The notes under the pieces are model-generated. The model saw only the letters and a list, made by a program, of their open reading frames with translations, was not told the DNA's origin and searched no databases. A DNA stretch of 64,000 nt from positions 1-64,000 of the forward strand of contig NZ_CP041743.1 of the NCBI RefSeq assembly GCF_007556815.1. Reading direction: 5' to 3'. This stretch comes from Paraburkholderia megapolitana (GTDB taxonomy: Bacteria > Pseudomonadota > Gammaproteobacteria > Burkholderiales > Burkholderiaceae). Made by a program: the position numbers and the translations under genes. The number at the start of each line of letters is the position of its first letter. Position 1 is the first letter of the stretch. Positions 44,388 through 53,956 of the stretch are shown piece by piece.

Positions 44388-44557
44388 ATTGATGCGTTTT
44401 GTCTGTTTGATGATGGGTTTCCGCTTTGGCACAATCGGCGCCTGGCCAGGGTGCCGAATCACGGTATGTCTGCATGGTAGGTCGAAGCGTGGTGCCCGTA
44501 TAGCAGTAAATCCGCCACGTTGCTATGCTTGACCCGATTCCCCTCCGAGGAGCGACC

Positions 44558-46177
44558 TTGGCCATTCACGACGTTCGCGACGCACTCGATCCGCCGAACG
44601 TACAGCGCGCCGCTCACGTCGTCGGCTCGCAGACGAGCCCCTGCGATGCGCTGGTCATCCGCACCCAGCCCCCTGCCGCGGGCCGGCCGTCGCGACACAA
44701 ACGCCTCGCGCTCGCCGCGACGATCCTCGGATCGAGCATGGCGTTTATCGACGGTTCGGTGGTCAATGTCGCGCTGTCGTCGATCCAGAACGAACTCGCG
44801 GCGAGCGTCGCCGCCATGCAGTGGGTCGTCAACGCGTACCTGCTGCTGCTCGGTTCGCTGGTGCTGGTGGGTGGCGCCGCCGGTGACCGGCTCGGCCGGC
44901 GCACGGTGTTCGTCGCCGGCATCGGGTTGTTTACGCTTGCGTCGATTGCGTGCGGTTTCGCGCCGGGCGTCGGCACGCTGATCGCTGCGCGCGCCGTGCA
45001 GGGTATCGGCGCGGCGCTGCTCGTGCCCAGCAGCCTCGCGATCATCGGTGCCGTGTTCGACGAGCACGAGCGCGGCCGGGCCATCGGCACATGGGCGGGC
45101 GTCGCCGCGATCACCGGTGCGTTCGGCCCGGTCATGGGCGGCTGGCTGGTCGACACCTGGTCGTGGCGCGCGATCTTTTTCCTCAACGTCCCGCTGGCAT
45201 GCGTAACGATCGCGCTGGCGTTTGCCTCGATACCCGACAGCCGCAGCCCCGATGCGCAAGGCAGACTCGACTGGCTAGGCGCACTGGCCGCTGCCGCCGG
45301 CCTCGGCGCACTCACCTACGGTCTGACGGCGGCCCCAGTGCATGGCTTTGCGGCGCCGGTCGTGCTCGGTCCGGTTGCAGCCGGCATCGTGCTGCTGGTG
45401 GTGTTCCTGATCATCGAACGCACAAGCGCGCAACCGATGATGCCGCTCGACGTATTCCGTTCGCGCGACTTCGTCGGTACGAACCTCGTCACGCTGCTGC
45501 TGTATTTCGGCGTGGGCGGCGCGATGTTTTTCCTGCCGTATGCGCTGATTCGCGCACACGGTTACACGGCCACCGAGGCAGGCGCCGCGCTGTTGCCGGC
45601 GCCGCTCGTCATCGGTCTGCTGTCGCGCTTCACCGGCGGCCTGATGGCACGGTGCGGCGCACGCGCGCTGCTTACCGTGGGACCGGTCGTTGCGGGCATC
45701 GGCTTCGCGATGCTTGCGTTGCCGGACGGCCGCTACTGGAACGTCTACTTCCCGGCACTCGTCGTGCTCGGGCTCGGCATGACGATCACCGTCGCGCCAC
45801 TCACCACTACGGTGATGGCCGCCGTGTCAGATGAACGCACGGGCGTTGCATCGGGGATCAACAATGCGGTTGCGCGTGTCGCGAGCCTGCTGGCAATCGC
45901 CGTGCTCGGCATCGTCTTCGTGTGGTCGCACGATGCGGCGTTGTCGGCGCGGCTCGACCGGATGGATCTGTCGCCGACTGTGCGCCAGTCGCTGCGCACA
46001 CTCGAACCCGGAGCGAACGCGAATGCCCAGGTCGCCGCAGACCTTGCGAGGCCGGTTGCCGCTGCCCAGGCCGAGGCGATCGATCGCGCGCTCGCCGCCG
46101 TGGCGCTGGTCTGCGCCGCCTGCGCGCTGGCCGCCGCCGTGTGCGCCGCGGTGACCATCAAACGTACGCGCCGCTGA
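44558..46177 (+). CDS. MFS transporter, DHA2/EmrB type (14 TM)
   Basis: This ~539-residue exporter has the DHA2 hallmarks: motif A-like GDRLGRRTVFVAGI, motif C in ITGAFGPVMGGWLVDT, and about fourteen hydrophobic segments. It probably drives drug, dye or metabolite efflux by proton antiport. The start is uncertain: TTG at 44558 has CGAGGAG 5 bp before it, while an ATG at 44525 has no ribosome site. I chose the TTG. A polar N-terminal segment of ~50 residues precedes TM1. No outer-membrane or adaptor partner gene adjoins. Confidence 0.9.
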   Translation: MAIHDVRDALDPPNVQRAAHVVGSQTSPCDALVIRTQPPAAGRPSRHKRLALAATILGSSMAFIDGSVVNVALSSIQNELAASVAAMQWVVNAYLLLLGSLVLVGGAAGDRLGRRTVFVAGIGLFTLASIACGFAPGVGTLIAARAVQGIGAALLVPSSLAIIGAVFDEHERGRAIGTWAGVAAITGAFGPVMGGWLVDTWSWRAIFFLNVPLACVTIALAFASIPDSRSPDAQGRLDWLGALAAAAGLGALTYGLTAAPVHGFAAPVVLGPVAAGIVLLVVFLIIERTSAQPMMPLDVFRSRDFVGTNLVTLLLYFGVGGAMFFLPYALIRAHGYTATEAGAALLPAPLVIGLLSRFTGGLMARCGARALLTVGPVVAGIGFAMLALPDGRYWNVYFPALVVLGLGMTITVAPLTTTVMAAVSDERTGVASGINNAVARVASLLAIAVLGIVFVWSHDAALSARLDRMDLSPTVRQSLRTLEPGANANAQVAADLARPVAAAQAEAIDRALAAVALVCAACALAAAVCAAVTIKRTRR

Positions 46178-46292
46178 GTCCGCAGGAACTTGTACTGCCG
46201 GGCGTGGGTCGGTTGCTTATCATCCTGTGCATGGCGGCACGAATCGTGCGGTACCGTGTCCGCTTCCGCTCATGTCGTTCTGTTCGTCAACC

Positions 46293-48719
46293 ATGCGTAA
46301 ACTCCTGATCAGCTCGTTTCTTCTTCTGTTCGCACTTGTGGTACTGCCTGGGTTCGTTGCACCCACCGAGGCCGCCACCGCACCCACCGCGGCATCGACT
46401 CCGCTCGTCGCGCTGACGCCGGATCAGGCGCGTCAGGCGCTCGAAGTGCTGAACAGTCCGACGCGTCGTGCACAGATCGAAGACACATTGCGGGCGATCG
46501 CCGCTGCCGGTGCGCTCAGCGCGCCCGCTCCGACAACGGCAACAGCAACGGCGGCGAGTGGAGCGGCGGCAGCAAGCCCGGCAGGCGCATCGGCGGTGTC
46601 CGCGCTGCAGACCAACGGTCTCGCCTCGCAACTCGCCCGCCAGGGTGCGCGCTGGAGCCTGCACGTGATCACGGTGCTGCGCAGTTCGCTGGCGGCGCTG
46701 CTCGATGTGTCGTCGCTGCGTGCGTGGTGGAGCGACGAACTGACGAACCCGCAGCATCGCGCGATACTCGGTCGTGTGCTCGGCAGCTTACTCGCTGCGC
46801 TACTGCCGGCGCTGGTGCTCGAATGGCTGGCGCGCCGTCTGCTACGGCGTGCCAGCAGCGCACTCGCTGCGCGCCAGCGCGATGCATTGGATCTACCGGC
46901 TTCGGCCTCGGCTCCAAACGCACCTGCGCCCTCAAGCAATACGCCCGCCGCTGCCAATCCCATCGCTCCATCACGCGAAGCACGTGGCGAAGAACATGTC
47001 GCACTCCACTGGTCGTTGTTGCGCCGCCTGCCGCACGCGGTATTGCGGCTGATCGTCAAGGCGTTACCGCTCGTCGTCTTCGTCGCCGCCGCGAGCGCAA
47101 CGATGTCGCTGCTGACCGACGACGGCACGCCTCAGGACGAAGCAATCGGCGCACTGATCGACATCTATGTGATCTGCCGCGTGGTCGTCATTGCGGCCGG
47201 TTTCTTCACGCAACCCGATGCGCCCGGCCTGCGCCTGCTGCGACTCGGCGATACCTGGGCTGCGTGGCTGCAACGCTGGATCGTACGCAGCGTCACGCTG
47301 ATCGGCGCCGGCTCGGCCATCGTCGAAACGGCTGCAGCACTCGGCCTGAACGACACCGCGCACGTTGCGCTGACCAAAGCGGTCGCCCTGATCGGTCACG
47401 TACTGCTCTCGCTGATGATCCTGCAATGCCGCCAACCCGTCGCCGCATGGATTCGCGCCCACACGTCGGGCAACCGTCCGACGTCGCTGGTCGGCAACGG
47501 CCTCGCCGACGCATGGGCCGCGATCGCCATCTTCCTCGTGATGGCGCTCTGGTTCGTCTGGGCACTCGATGTGGAAAACGGCTATCACGCGCTGCTGCAC
47601 GTGGGCGGCATCACGATCGCTATTCTGGTCGGCGCGCGGGTTGCTTCGATCGTGCTGCTCGGCGCGCTCGCGCGGTTCTTTCATGTGGAAGGCGACGCAC
47701 AGCTGTCGCTGGTGCATCAGCATGCGTACCGCTACTACCCGTTACTGCGTCGAACCCTCTCGGTGCTGATCGTCATCTGCACGGTGTTTCTGCTGCTGCT
47801 TGCGTGGGGCGTCGACCTGCGGCAGCTCTTTAGCAGCGGTTCGATCGGCCATCGGCTCGCGTCCGCGCTCGTGACGATCGCCGTCGCGGCAGCCATTGCG
47901 CTGTTCGTCTGGGAAGCGGTCAACGTGGCGGTGGAGCGCCGCCTCGACCAGTGGACCGCGCGCGGCGACATCGCGCGGGCCGCACGCCTGCGCACACTGC
48001 TGCCGATGCTGCGCGCCACGCTCTTCGTCGTGATCGCCCTGGTGGTCGTGCTGACGGGGTTGAGTCAACTCGGCGTGAATACCGCGCCGCTGCTCGCCGG
48101 CGCGAGCATCTTCGGCGTTGCACTCGGCTTCGGCTCGCAGAAGCTCGTGCAGGATTTCATCACCGGTATCTTTCTGCTCATGGAAAACGCGATGCAGGTC
48201 GGCGACTCGGTCACCGTTGCGAGCGTGTCCGGCACCGTCGAGTATCTGTCGATCCGCACCGTGCGACTGCGCGCCAGCGACGGTTCGTTGTTTACCGTGC
48301 CGTTCAGTTCGGTCACGACGGTGAACAACACGAATCGCGGGCTCGGCAATGCGGCTGTCAAGGTGAGCATCGCGTACGGGCAGGACATCGATCTCGCCGT
48401 CGCGACGCTCAAGGAAATCGGCACGTCGCTGCGTAACGACGATGCGTTCAAGGCCGGCATCCTGTCCGACTTCAGCTATTGGGGCATCGATCAGGTGGAC
48501 GGCGCGGCAATGGTCCTGTCGGGCCAGGTGCAATGCCGCGATACCGCGCGCTGGGGGGTGCAGCGCGAATTCAACCGGAGGATCGCCGAGCAGTTTCTCG
48601 CGCGCGGTATTCAGATCGCGAATCCGCAGCGTAGTGTGTGGGTGCGCGACAGGAGCGACGGGAGCGAGGCGCGCGATGCGACGGCGCCGCAGACCGGTGC
48701 ACCCCGCGCAGGTTCGTAG
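46293..48719 (+). CDS. MscS-family mechanosensitive channel, large form
   Basis: This 808-residue protein has a signal-type N-terminus (MRKLLISSFLLLFALVV), a periplasmic Ala/Thr-rich region, about ten hydrophobic segments and the conserved MscS core: GASIFGVALGFGSQKLVQDF (pore helix) and MENAMQVGDSVTVASVSGTV (beta domain), near residues 610-660. It would release solutes during osmotic downshock. The size resembles the larger YbdG/YbiO/MscK-like types. I chose the ATG in front of the hydrophobic stretch; the frame is open from 46227. Confidence 0.9.
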   Translation: MRKLLISSFLLLFALVVLPGFVAPTEAATAPTAASTPLVALTPDQARQALEVLNSPTRRAQIEDTLRAIAAAGALSAPAPTTATATAASGAAAASPAGASAVSALQTNGLASQLARQGARWSLHVITVLRSSLAALLDVSSLRAWWSDELTNPQHRAILGRVLGSLLAALLPALVLEWLARRLLRRASSALAARQRDALDLPASASAPNAPAPSSNTPAAANPIAPSREARGEEHVALHWSLLRRLPHAVLRLIVKALPLVVFVAAASATMSLLTDDGTPQDEAIGALIDIYVICRVVVIAAGFFTQPDAPGLRLLRLGDTWAAWLQRWIVRSVTLIGAGSAIVETAAALGLNDTAHVALTKAVALIGHVLLSLMILQCRQPVAAWIRAHTSGNRPTSLVGNGLADAWAAIAIFLVMALWFVWALDVENGYHALLHVGGITIAILVGARVASIVLLGALARFFHVEGDAQLSLVHQHAYRYYPLLRRTLSVLIVICTVFLLLLAWGVDLRQLFSSGSIGHRLASALVTIAVAAAIALFVWEAVNVAVERRLDQWTARGDIARAARLRTLLPMLRATLFVVIALVVVLTGLSQLGVNTAPLLAGASIFGVALGFGSQKLVQDFITGIFLLMENAMQVGDSVTVASVSGTVEYLSIRTVRLRASDGSLFTVPFSSVTTVNNTNRGLGNAAVKVSIAYGQDIDLAVATLKEIGTSLRNDDAFKAGILSDFSYWGIDQVDGAAMVLSGQVQCRDTARWGVQREFNRRIAEQFLARGIQIANPQRSVWVRDRSDGSEARDATAPQTGAPRAGS

Positions 48720-48747
48720 CCGGTAAACCAGCCTCCAGGTCCAGCCG

Positions 48748-50574
48748 CTATCCAGCCACGAGCAATACGAACAGCGCGTTGTTCATGGCATGTAGCAGGA
48801 TCGGCATCGCCAGACCCCGGGTCTTCTTCGCCATCCAGCCCGCGACGAGTGCCAGCAAGAAGTAGAAGACCATCCGCGGCGGGTCACGGTGCATGCCAGA
48901 GAACACGACGGCCTGCAAGACGTTCGCCCAGCCGAAGCTCAGGTGACGCGAAAGACCGCCCAGCAGACAGCCGCGAAACACAAACTCCTCGAGAACGGGA
49001 ACCAGCCCCGCGAGCAACAGCAGCACGAGCGGCAACCCGCCCATCGAGCGCGCCCCCGCGATGAGCGCGGCGAGCCACGGCGCGAGTGCTGTTGCGTGCG
49101 CGTCAGGCAGCCCATGCCGATGCTTCACATATTCGAACCACACGTAGCCGAGGCAACAGAACGGTAACAGCAACCAGCCCGCTTTCCAGTTGCGGCTACC
49201 GAGCCATTCGCGCCACGACAGACGCCTCGCAAGCCACCCGAGGCACAGCGTAGCGATCGCGATCATCCAGAACTCCGAAATCGCGACCTCGCGTTGCCAG
49301 TCGAGGGACGATTGCGAACCGGTACTGAGCAACTCGCCCATGGAGCCGGAACGGAACGCGGGAACCATGAACAGCGCCACGATAAACACCGCGAACGCGT
49401 ACCACGCATGGCGCAATCCGATGCGCTCGAACAGCGGTGTAAACGGTTTGCCGAGACGGGCGCGAACCGTGCCGCGATAGTGGACCGGGAACAGCAGTAG
49501 CCCGGGCGACAGCGCGAACGTCAGCAGATACACGCCCAGCATGCCGGCGAGCAACGCAAGGCCCGGCGCAGCAATGGCCCTGGCGGGATCGAGTGCAAGC
49601 AGACGTGCATACCCATACGCGAGCGGCGTCGCGCTACTGGATTGTTTCACCCAGTCGCTCAGTACCTGTGCCGCCGCAGTCGTATTGCGGGCTTCGAACG
49701 CAAGATCGAGGCGAAACTGCCGCTTCTGCGGGGTCTCGTTGGCAGCCGGCGGCGGATCGGCAGCGAGCGCCGCCTGGGCAGCGGCGAGATCACCCGCCTG
49801 ACGCAACGCACGCGCCGCCGTGTAGCCGTCGATCTTCAGTCCGGCCCGCTGCGCGCGGCGCAGTTCGTCGCGTGCGGCCGGCGCAGGCAGCACGTCGACC
49901 GCAACGATGATCCTGCCGCTCTCCTGCCACTGAAACTTCGGCAGCGGCGCGGCCGTCAGCAACTTGACCGCCTCTGGCGCGCGTCCGTCTTTCGCGAGGT
50001 AGCGGATCGCCGCGACAAGTTGCACGCTGGCTGGATCGAGTTGCACGGCGAGGAGCGCCTGCTCGCCGGCGCGATGCTCATCGTGCTGCATCGCGTACGC
50101 ACGCGACAGCAGCGTATGCAGCTGGGCGCGCTGCGCCGGCGTCCAGTTCGCCGAACGCGCGAGCAGCGGCTCGCCATACTCGATTGCGGCCTTGCCATAG
50201 CGTTGCTCGAGCTGCAGCAGCGCGGCATCGGGGTCCGCCGCAAAGTGTTTCGCGAGCAGTGCCTTGCAATCATCGAGATCCTTTGCCGCAGCATCGGCCC
50301 AGCTCAGGTCTTCCGACCACGCAAAGCCCTGGATATAGCGGCACTCGGCAACCGCGAGTGCGGCATCGCCGGGATTGGCCCGCAGTGCGTCGCGGTAGGC
50401 GGACAACACCTCGTTGTAGGCACTCTGCTGGCGATTGGAGACGAGTGCCGCGGCACGCTCGGGCGCGTGCAGGACATCGGTCGATAAGGGAGTGACGGTC
50501 GGCGCAGCGATGCTGGCCATAGCAGCCGTGCTGGTCGCAACGGCGAAAATGAACGCGAAGATCCCGTGTGGCAT
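48748..50574 (-). CDS. CPBP-family membrane metalloprotease with long N-terminal TPR-like region
   Basis: This 608-residue protein begins with a signal-like segment (FAFIFAVATSTAAMASIAA), followed by ~290 residues of Ala-rich helical repeats that look like TPRs. The C-terminal half has about eight hydrophobic segments, with the CPBP (Rce1-like) motifs EEFVFRGCLLGG, VFSGMHRDP and HAMNNALFV. CPBP enzymes cleave membrane or prenylated peptides, or mature bacteriocins. The added TPR region should sit in the periplasm and may bind partners. It is convergent with the MscS gene. Confidence 0.88.
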   Translation of the reverse strand: MPHGIFAFIFAVATSTAAMASIAAPTVTPLSTDVLHAPERAAALVSNRQQSAYNEVLSAYRDALRANPGDAALAVAECRYIQGFAWSEDLSWADAAAKDLDDCKALLAKHFAADPDAALLQLEQRYGKAAIEYGEPLLARSANWTPAQRAQLHTLLSRAYAMQHDEHRAGEQALLAVQLDPASVQLVAAIRYLAKDGRAPEAVKLLTAAPLPKFQWQESGRIIVAVDVLPAPAARDELRRAQRAGLKIDGYTAARALRQAGDLAAAQAALAADPPPAANETPQKRQFRLDLAFEARNTTAAAQVLSDWVKQSSSATPLAYGYARLLALDPARAIAAPGLALLAGMLGVYLLTFALSPGLLLFPVHYRGTVRARLGKPFTPLFERIGLRHAWYAFAVFIVALFMVPAFRSGSMGELLSTGSQSSLDWQREVAISEFWMIAIATLCLGWLARRLSWREWLGSRNWKAGWLLLPFCCLGYVWFEYVKHRHGLPDAHATALAPWLAALIAGARSMGGLPLVLLLLAGLVPVLEEFVFRGCLLGGLSRHLSFGWANVLQAVVFSGMHRDPPRMVFYFLLALVAGWMAKKTRGLAMPILLHAMNNALFVLLVAG

Positions 50575-50903
50575 TGGTCGGTTTTGTTGTGTGTTCTCAG
50601 GTTCCGGCTGGCCGGCCGGACAGGTCTGCCAGGCGGTTTGCGTTCGGACTCGAGCCCGCTACGACCTTCCCGGCTCACGCGATATTACCGAAACCCGGCC
50701 GCAGCGGGTGTCATGAAATGACAAACCGGTGCCTGCGCCGCCGCGCCGAACCCCGGCGGCATGGCGCTGGTGACAGGCATCAGCGGCGCTCGGGGCGCCC
50801 ACTGCATCCGTCGCGCGCAATGCAACGGGCCGGCACTGAGGCCGGCCCGTCTCCTGCACCACATCGTCTCCCTGCTCTCCTCGCTCCCTGATCGTCTGTC
50901 GTA
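50575..50903. other. Intergenic region between rpoN and the CPBP protease gene
   Basis: No gene is supported. The rpoN side holds the hairpin at 50825-50850. The rest should contain the promoter of the protease gene, but I cannot point to clear -10/-35 elements. Confidence 0.5.
50825..50850 (-). terminator. Hairpin downstream of rpoN
   Basis: A perfect 10-bp GC-rich stem (50825-50834 with 50841-50850) and 6-base loop lie 54 bp beyond the rpoN stop. No T run follows on the minus strand, so termination is likely but not certain. Confidence 0.45.
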
Positions 50904-52415
50904 TCACACCTGACGTCGCATCTCCGCCGGCGGCACCTTCATCAGATGCCGGTACTTCGCCACCGTGCGCCGTGCGACCAGCACGCCCTGATCGGCCAGC
51001 ATCTTCGCGAGCGTCACGTCGGAGAGCGGATCGCGAACGTTCTCCGCGGCGATCATCTCCTTCAGCAATGCACGCACCGCCGCCGCCGAACACGTACCGC
51101 CGCTTTCGGTGCCGAGTTCGCGCGGGAAGAAGTGCTTGAATTCGAAAATGCCGCGCGGCGTAGCCATGTACTTGTTGCCCGTCGCACGCGAGATCGTCGA
51201 TTCGTGCAGGTCGAGTTCCTCGGCAACATCACGCAGCACGAGCGGCTTGAGCGCGATCTCGCCGTACTGGAAGAACGCCTTCTGATGCGCCACGATGCAT
51301 TCGGCCACGCGCTGGATCGTGTCGAAGCGCTGCTGCGCATTGCGGATCAGCCAGCGCGCTTCCTGCAGTTGCTGCGCGAGCGGCGAGCGGCTCGCGCCCG
51401 CCGACTGCGCAAACAGCTCCGCATACATCCGGTGAATACGCGCACGCGGCAGCACAGCCGGATTGACCGCCACCGTCCACTTGTTGCGTATCTGTCGCAC
51501 GATCACGTCGGGCACGACGTAGTTGTCTTCGGTACGGCCATAACAGTTGCCGGGCTTCGGATCGAGCTTGCGCACCAGCGCGCAGGCATCGCGCAGCGTG
51601 TCGGCATCGCAGCCGGTTTGCTTCTGCAATTCGGCATGCTCGCGCCGCGCGAGCCGTTCGAGATGATGCACGACGATCTCGCGCGCGACGGCACGGGCGG
51701 GTGTATCTTCGGGCAGCGCGTCGATCTGCAGCATCAGGCATTCGGACAGCGAGCGCGCGGCGATCCCGGGCCGGTCGAACGACTGCACGAGCCGCAATGC
51801 CACCAGCAGTTCGTCTTCGCTCAGCGCCGGTTCGAAATCGACCAGCGTGACGAGATCGGCAAACGACTGACGCAGATAGCCGTCGTCGTCGAGTGCTTCG
51901 ACGATGAGGCGCGCGGCCTCGCGGTCGCGTTCGTCGAGGCGATACAGGCACAACGTGCCGTGTAGCTGTTCGTGCAGTGTGGGTTGCACGCGCGCCCACG
52001 CAGCCGGGTCGGCATCGCCGTCGCCGCTGCTGCCGGTGCCGTTGCGCGACGAGCTGCGGCTATAGGGGTCGCCGGGGAAATCGTTCGCCTGATCGTCGCG
52101 TGCATCTTGCGCCGAATCGGCGCTTGCCTCGCGCGCGTCGTTCATCTCGGCCACCGCCGTATCCGACGCTCCTGCGTGCTCGGCTTGCATCGATTCGTCG
52201 CCACTCGCGGCATCGGTCGATGCGGATGTCGACGTTTCGAGCGCGACGTCGTCGGTCTGCGAGGCGTCGTATTCGAGGAACGGGTTCGTATCGAGTGCGG
52301 TACGCAGCTCCTGCTGGAATTCGAGCGAAGACAGCTGCAACAGACGCACCGATTGCTGCAGGCGCGGGGTCAACGTCAGCGATTGTCTTGCACGTAATTC
52401 AAGTGAATGCGACAT
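50904..52415 (-). CDS. rpoN: RNA polymerase sigma-54 factor
   Basis: This 503-residue sigma factor has all regions: the Gln/Leu-rich activator region I (LTPRLQQSVRLLQLSSLEF), the acidic region II (about residues 50-130), the core-binding domain, and the C-terminal HTH with the RpoN box ARRTVAKYRHLMKVP. It directs polymerase to -24/-12 promoters with an ATP-driven activator. The gene is not beside lptB or hpf, where the main rpoN of many proteobacteria sits, so this may be a second copy. A -24/-12 promoter precedes it (52505-52519), implying autoregulation. Confidence 0.96.
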   Translation of the reverse strand: MSHSLELRARQSLTLTPRLQQSVRLLQLSSLEFQQELRTALDTNPFLEYDASQTDDVALETSTSASTDAASGDESMQAEHAGASDTAVAEMNDAREASADSAQDARDDQANDFPGDPYSRSSSRNGTGSSGDGDADPAAWARVQPTLHEQLHGTLCLYRLDERDREAARLIVEALDDDGYLRQSFADLVTLVDFEPALSEDELLVALRLVQSFDRPGIAARSLSECLMLQIDALPEDTPARAVAREIVVHHLERLARREHAELQKQTGCDADTLRDACALVRKLDPKPGNCYGRTEDNYVVPDVIVRQIRNKWTVAVNPAVLPRARIHRMYAELFAQSAGASRSPLAQQLQEARWLIRNAQQRFDTIQRVAECIVAHQKAFFQYGEIALKPLVLRDVAEELDLHESTISRATGNKYMATPRGIFEFKHFFPRELGTESGGTCSAAAVRALLKEMIAAENVRDPLSDVTLAKMLADQGVLVARRTVAKYRHLMKVPPAEMRRQV

Positions 52416-52504
52416 GGTCAGGGAGTCCTGTGAAATTGATGACAGGGCGGCATCGCGACGCCATGCGGAAAGTCACACCTGTCATACGTTCTGATCACTA
52501 CAAC

Positions 52505-52519
52505 GCAACTCCCGTGCCA
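52505..52519 (-). promoter_or_regulatory. Sigma-54 (-24/-12) promoter for rpoN
   Basis: Read on the minus strand, the site is TGGCACG-GGAG-TTGC, a full match to the consensus TGGCACG-N4-TTGC with correct spacing. Transcription should start near 52493, giving a ~78-base leader before the rpoN ATG at 52415. Confidence 0.85.
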
Positions 52520-52570
52520 CTTTCTCCAAGCTCCTGTTTTATCGAAGTTTTGTTCTTCTCGCGATGGCTG

Positions 52571-52591
52571 TGGCGCAAGTTTCATGCGCCA
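52571..52591 (-). promoter_or_regulatory. Inverted repeat upstream of the sigma-54 promoter
   Basis: TGGCGCA and TGCGCCA form a perfect 7-bp inverted repeat with a 7-base spacer, centred ~88 bp upstream of the expected rpoN start of transcription. That is near the range for binding sites of sigma-54 activators (enhancer-binding proteins), so an activator site is plausible. Confidence 0.45.
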
Positions 52592-52880
52592 TTTTTACAA
52601 GTAGCCGGAAAAATGCGGACGCTCGCGAACAGCACCTGACTCAACATCCACGCACGGCCATGCACCGCTCAAACAGCGTCGACGTCGCGTCGCAGCATGG
52701 CTCGGACGTGTATCGATCGATCGCAGGTCATGCCGTAGATCAATCGCTCGTTTTCCCGGGCATAGCGCTTGCGCCCTCGATACCCGTGGACGGGTGCCCT
52801 CGCTTTAACGAACCTGGTCGCATCGACCGCAGCAAGGCACTCATAACCGCCGCATTCATCAACAACCGGAAGGAGAAACC

Positions 52881-53219
52881 ATGAAAACCATTCAGTTCCT
52901 CAAGGCTGCTGGCAGCATCGCATGCGTCGCGTTTGCACTGAACGCTACGGCACAGACGAGCGCGTCTGCACCGCCCGCCTCGTCGGAAACAGTCGGTCAG
53001 CATATCGACGATGGAACGATCACGACCAAGGTGAAGGCCGATCTGCTCGGCGCAAAAAATGTGAAATCGACGCACATTCACGTGAAGACGCGCAAGGGCA
53101 TCGTGTGGCTGACGGGCACGGTGCCGTCGGCTGACGACAAGTCGGCTGCGCAGGACGTCGTGCAGAATGTCGACGGCGTGAAGGGTGTGAAGAACCATCT
53201 GAAGGTCGCAGCGGAGTAA
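52881..53219 (+). CDS. BON-domain periplasmic protein
   Basis: This 112-residue protein has a signal peptide (FLKAAGSIACVAFALNATA, cleavage near TAQ) and one BON domain (about residues 38-110; ITTKVKADLLGAKNVKSTHI, then GIVWLTGTVPS). OsmY-like BON proteins bind phospholipids or the envelope under osmotic stress. AAGGAG precedes the ATG. It is divergent from rpoN, and a strong terminator follows at 53241-53274. Confidence 0.9.
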   Translation: MKTIQFLKAAGSIACVAFALNATAQTSASAPPASSETVGQHIDDGTITTKVKADLLGAKNVKSTHIHVKTRKGIVWLTGTVPSADDKSAAQDVVQNVDGVKGVKNHLKVAAE

Positions 53220-53240
53220 GCGCGTTAGCGTTCTGGATGT

Positions 53241-53274
53241 AGAAAGACCGCCTGCTGATGCAGGCGGTCTTTCT
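53241..53274. terminator. Strong bidirectional terminator
   Basis: A perfect 15-bp stem (53241-53255 with 53260-53274) with a 4-base loop lies between the convergent BON and DUF2383 genes. T-rich tracts follow it on the plus strand (ending TTTCTTTGC) and in the minus-strand arm (ending TTTCTAC). Confidence 0.9.
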
Positions 53275-53290
53275 TTGCTTGCGTACCTTC

Positions 53291-53743
53291 TTACGACTTC
53301 ATCGCAGCATACTGATCACGCAGATCGCGAATCCGGTCGTGTGTCTGCAGCACGCCCTGGAACTGCCGTTCGACGATGGTACGCACGTCGGCCGGTAACT
53401 CGCTTTCAAGCGCGTCGCTGTACTGCTTCTTCGCAACGTCTTCGCCCTTCTCGCAATCGGCGAGGATCGCGTGATCGCTGCGTCCACCCACTGCCGATTT
53501 CACATCGACCCAGCCGCGGCGCAACGCTCCGCCCACACTCCCACCACTTTCCGGTTTTCCGCCCAGCTTGAGCACGACATCCTGCAGTTCGCGTGCACCG
53601 CTTGCGCAGTCATCGGCACGATCGACAAAGAGCGTCTTGAGTTGCGCATCGTGCGCGTCTTCCGCGGCCTTGCGGAAACCACGCTCGCCGTCTTTCGACG
53701 TTTCGACCAGATCGTTGAGCACATCTACCATGTTCGTCGCCAT
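53291..53743 (-). CDS. Four-helix-bundle protein of the PA2169/DUF2383 family
   Basis: This 150-residue cytosolic protein is a helical bundle with the family stretch VDVLNDLVETSKDGERGFRK (quoted up to 20 residues) and Glu/His/Asp positions in CEKGEDVAKKQYSDALE that resemble a ferritin-like fold. Members are abundant in stressed or stationary cells but have no fixed biochemical role. It is convergent with the BON gene across the terminator. Confidence 0.87.
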   Translation of the reverse strand: MATNMVDVLNDLVETSKDGERGFRKAAEDAHDAQLKTLFVDRADDCASGARELQDVVLKLGGKPESGGSVGGALRRGWVDVKSAVGGRSDHAILADCEKGEDVAKKQYSDALESELPADVRTIVERQFQGVLQTHDRIRDLRDQYAAMKS

Positions 53744-53956
53744 TCGATTCTCCCGGTTACGGTTGTCCTCATCTATACCCGCAGCAATCAGCGGGGCCTG
53801 TCAACCGGATCGCACGCTGCATGCCCGGTCGCACGAACCTCACGTGTGCCGGCGGGATTTACCTCAGTGCGTAGATATTTCAGACATGGCGTGCGGCGAC
53901 GTACACGGCGGTCGCAGTGACGGACCGCCGTTTTGCACAACAGTGTGAGCGATCCG

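Larger units (their letters stand above)
52416..52880. other. Divergent rpoN/BON intergenic region with sigma-54 control elements
   Basis: No gene is supported in these 465 bp. The rpoN side holds the -24/-12 promoter (52505-52519) and the inverted repeat at 52571-52591. The BON gene side has a strong AAGGAG just before the ATG at 52881 but no promoter that I can name. Confidence 0.65.
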
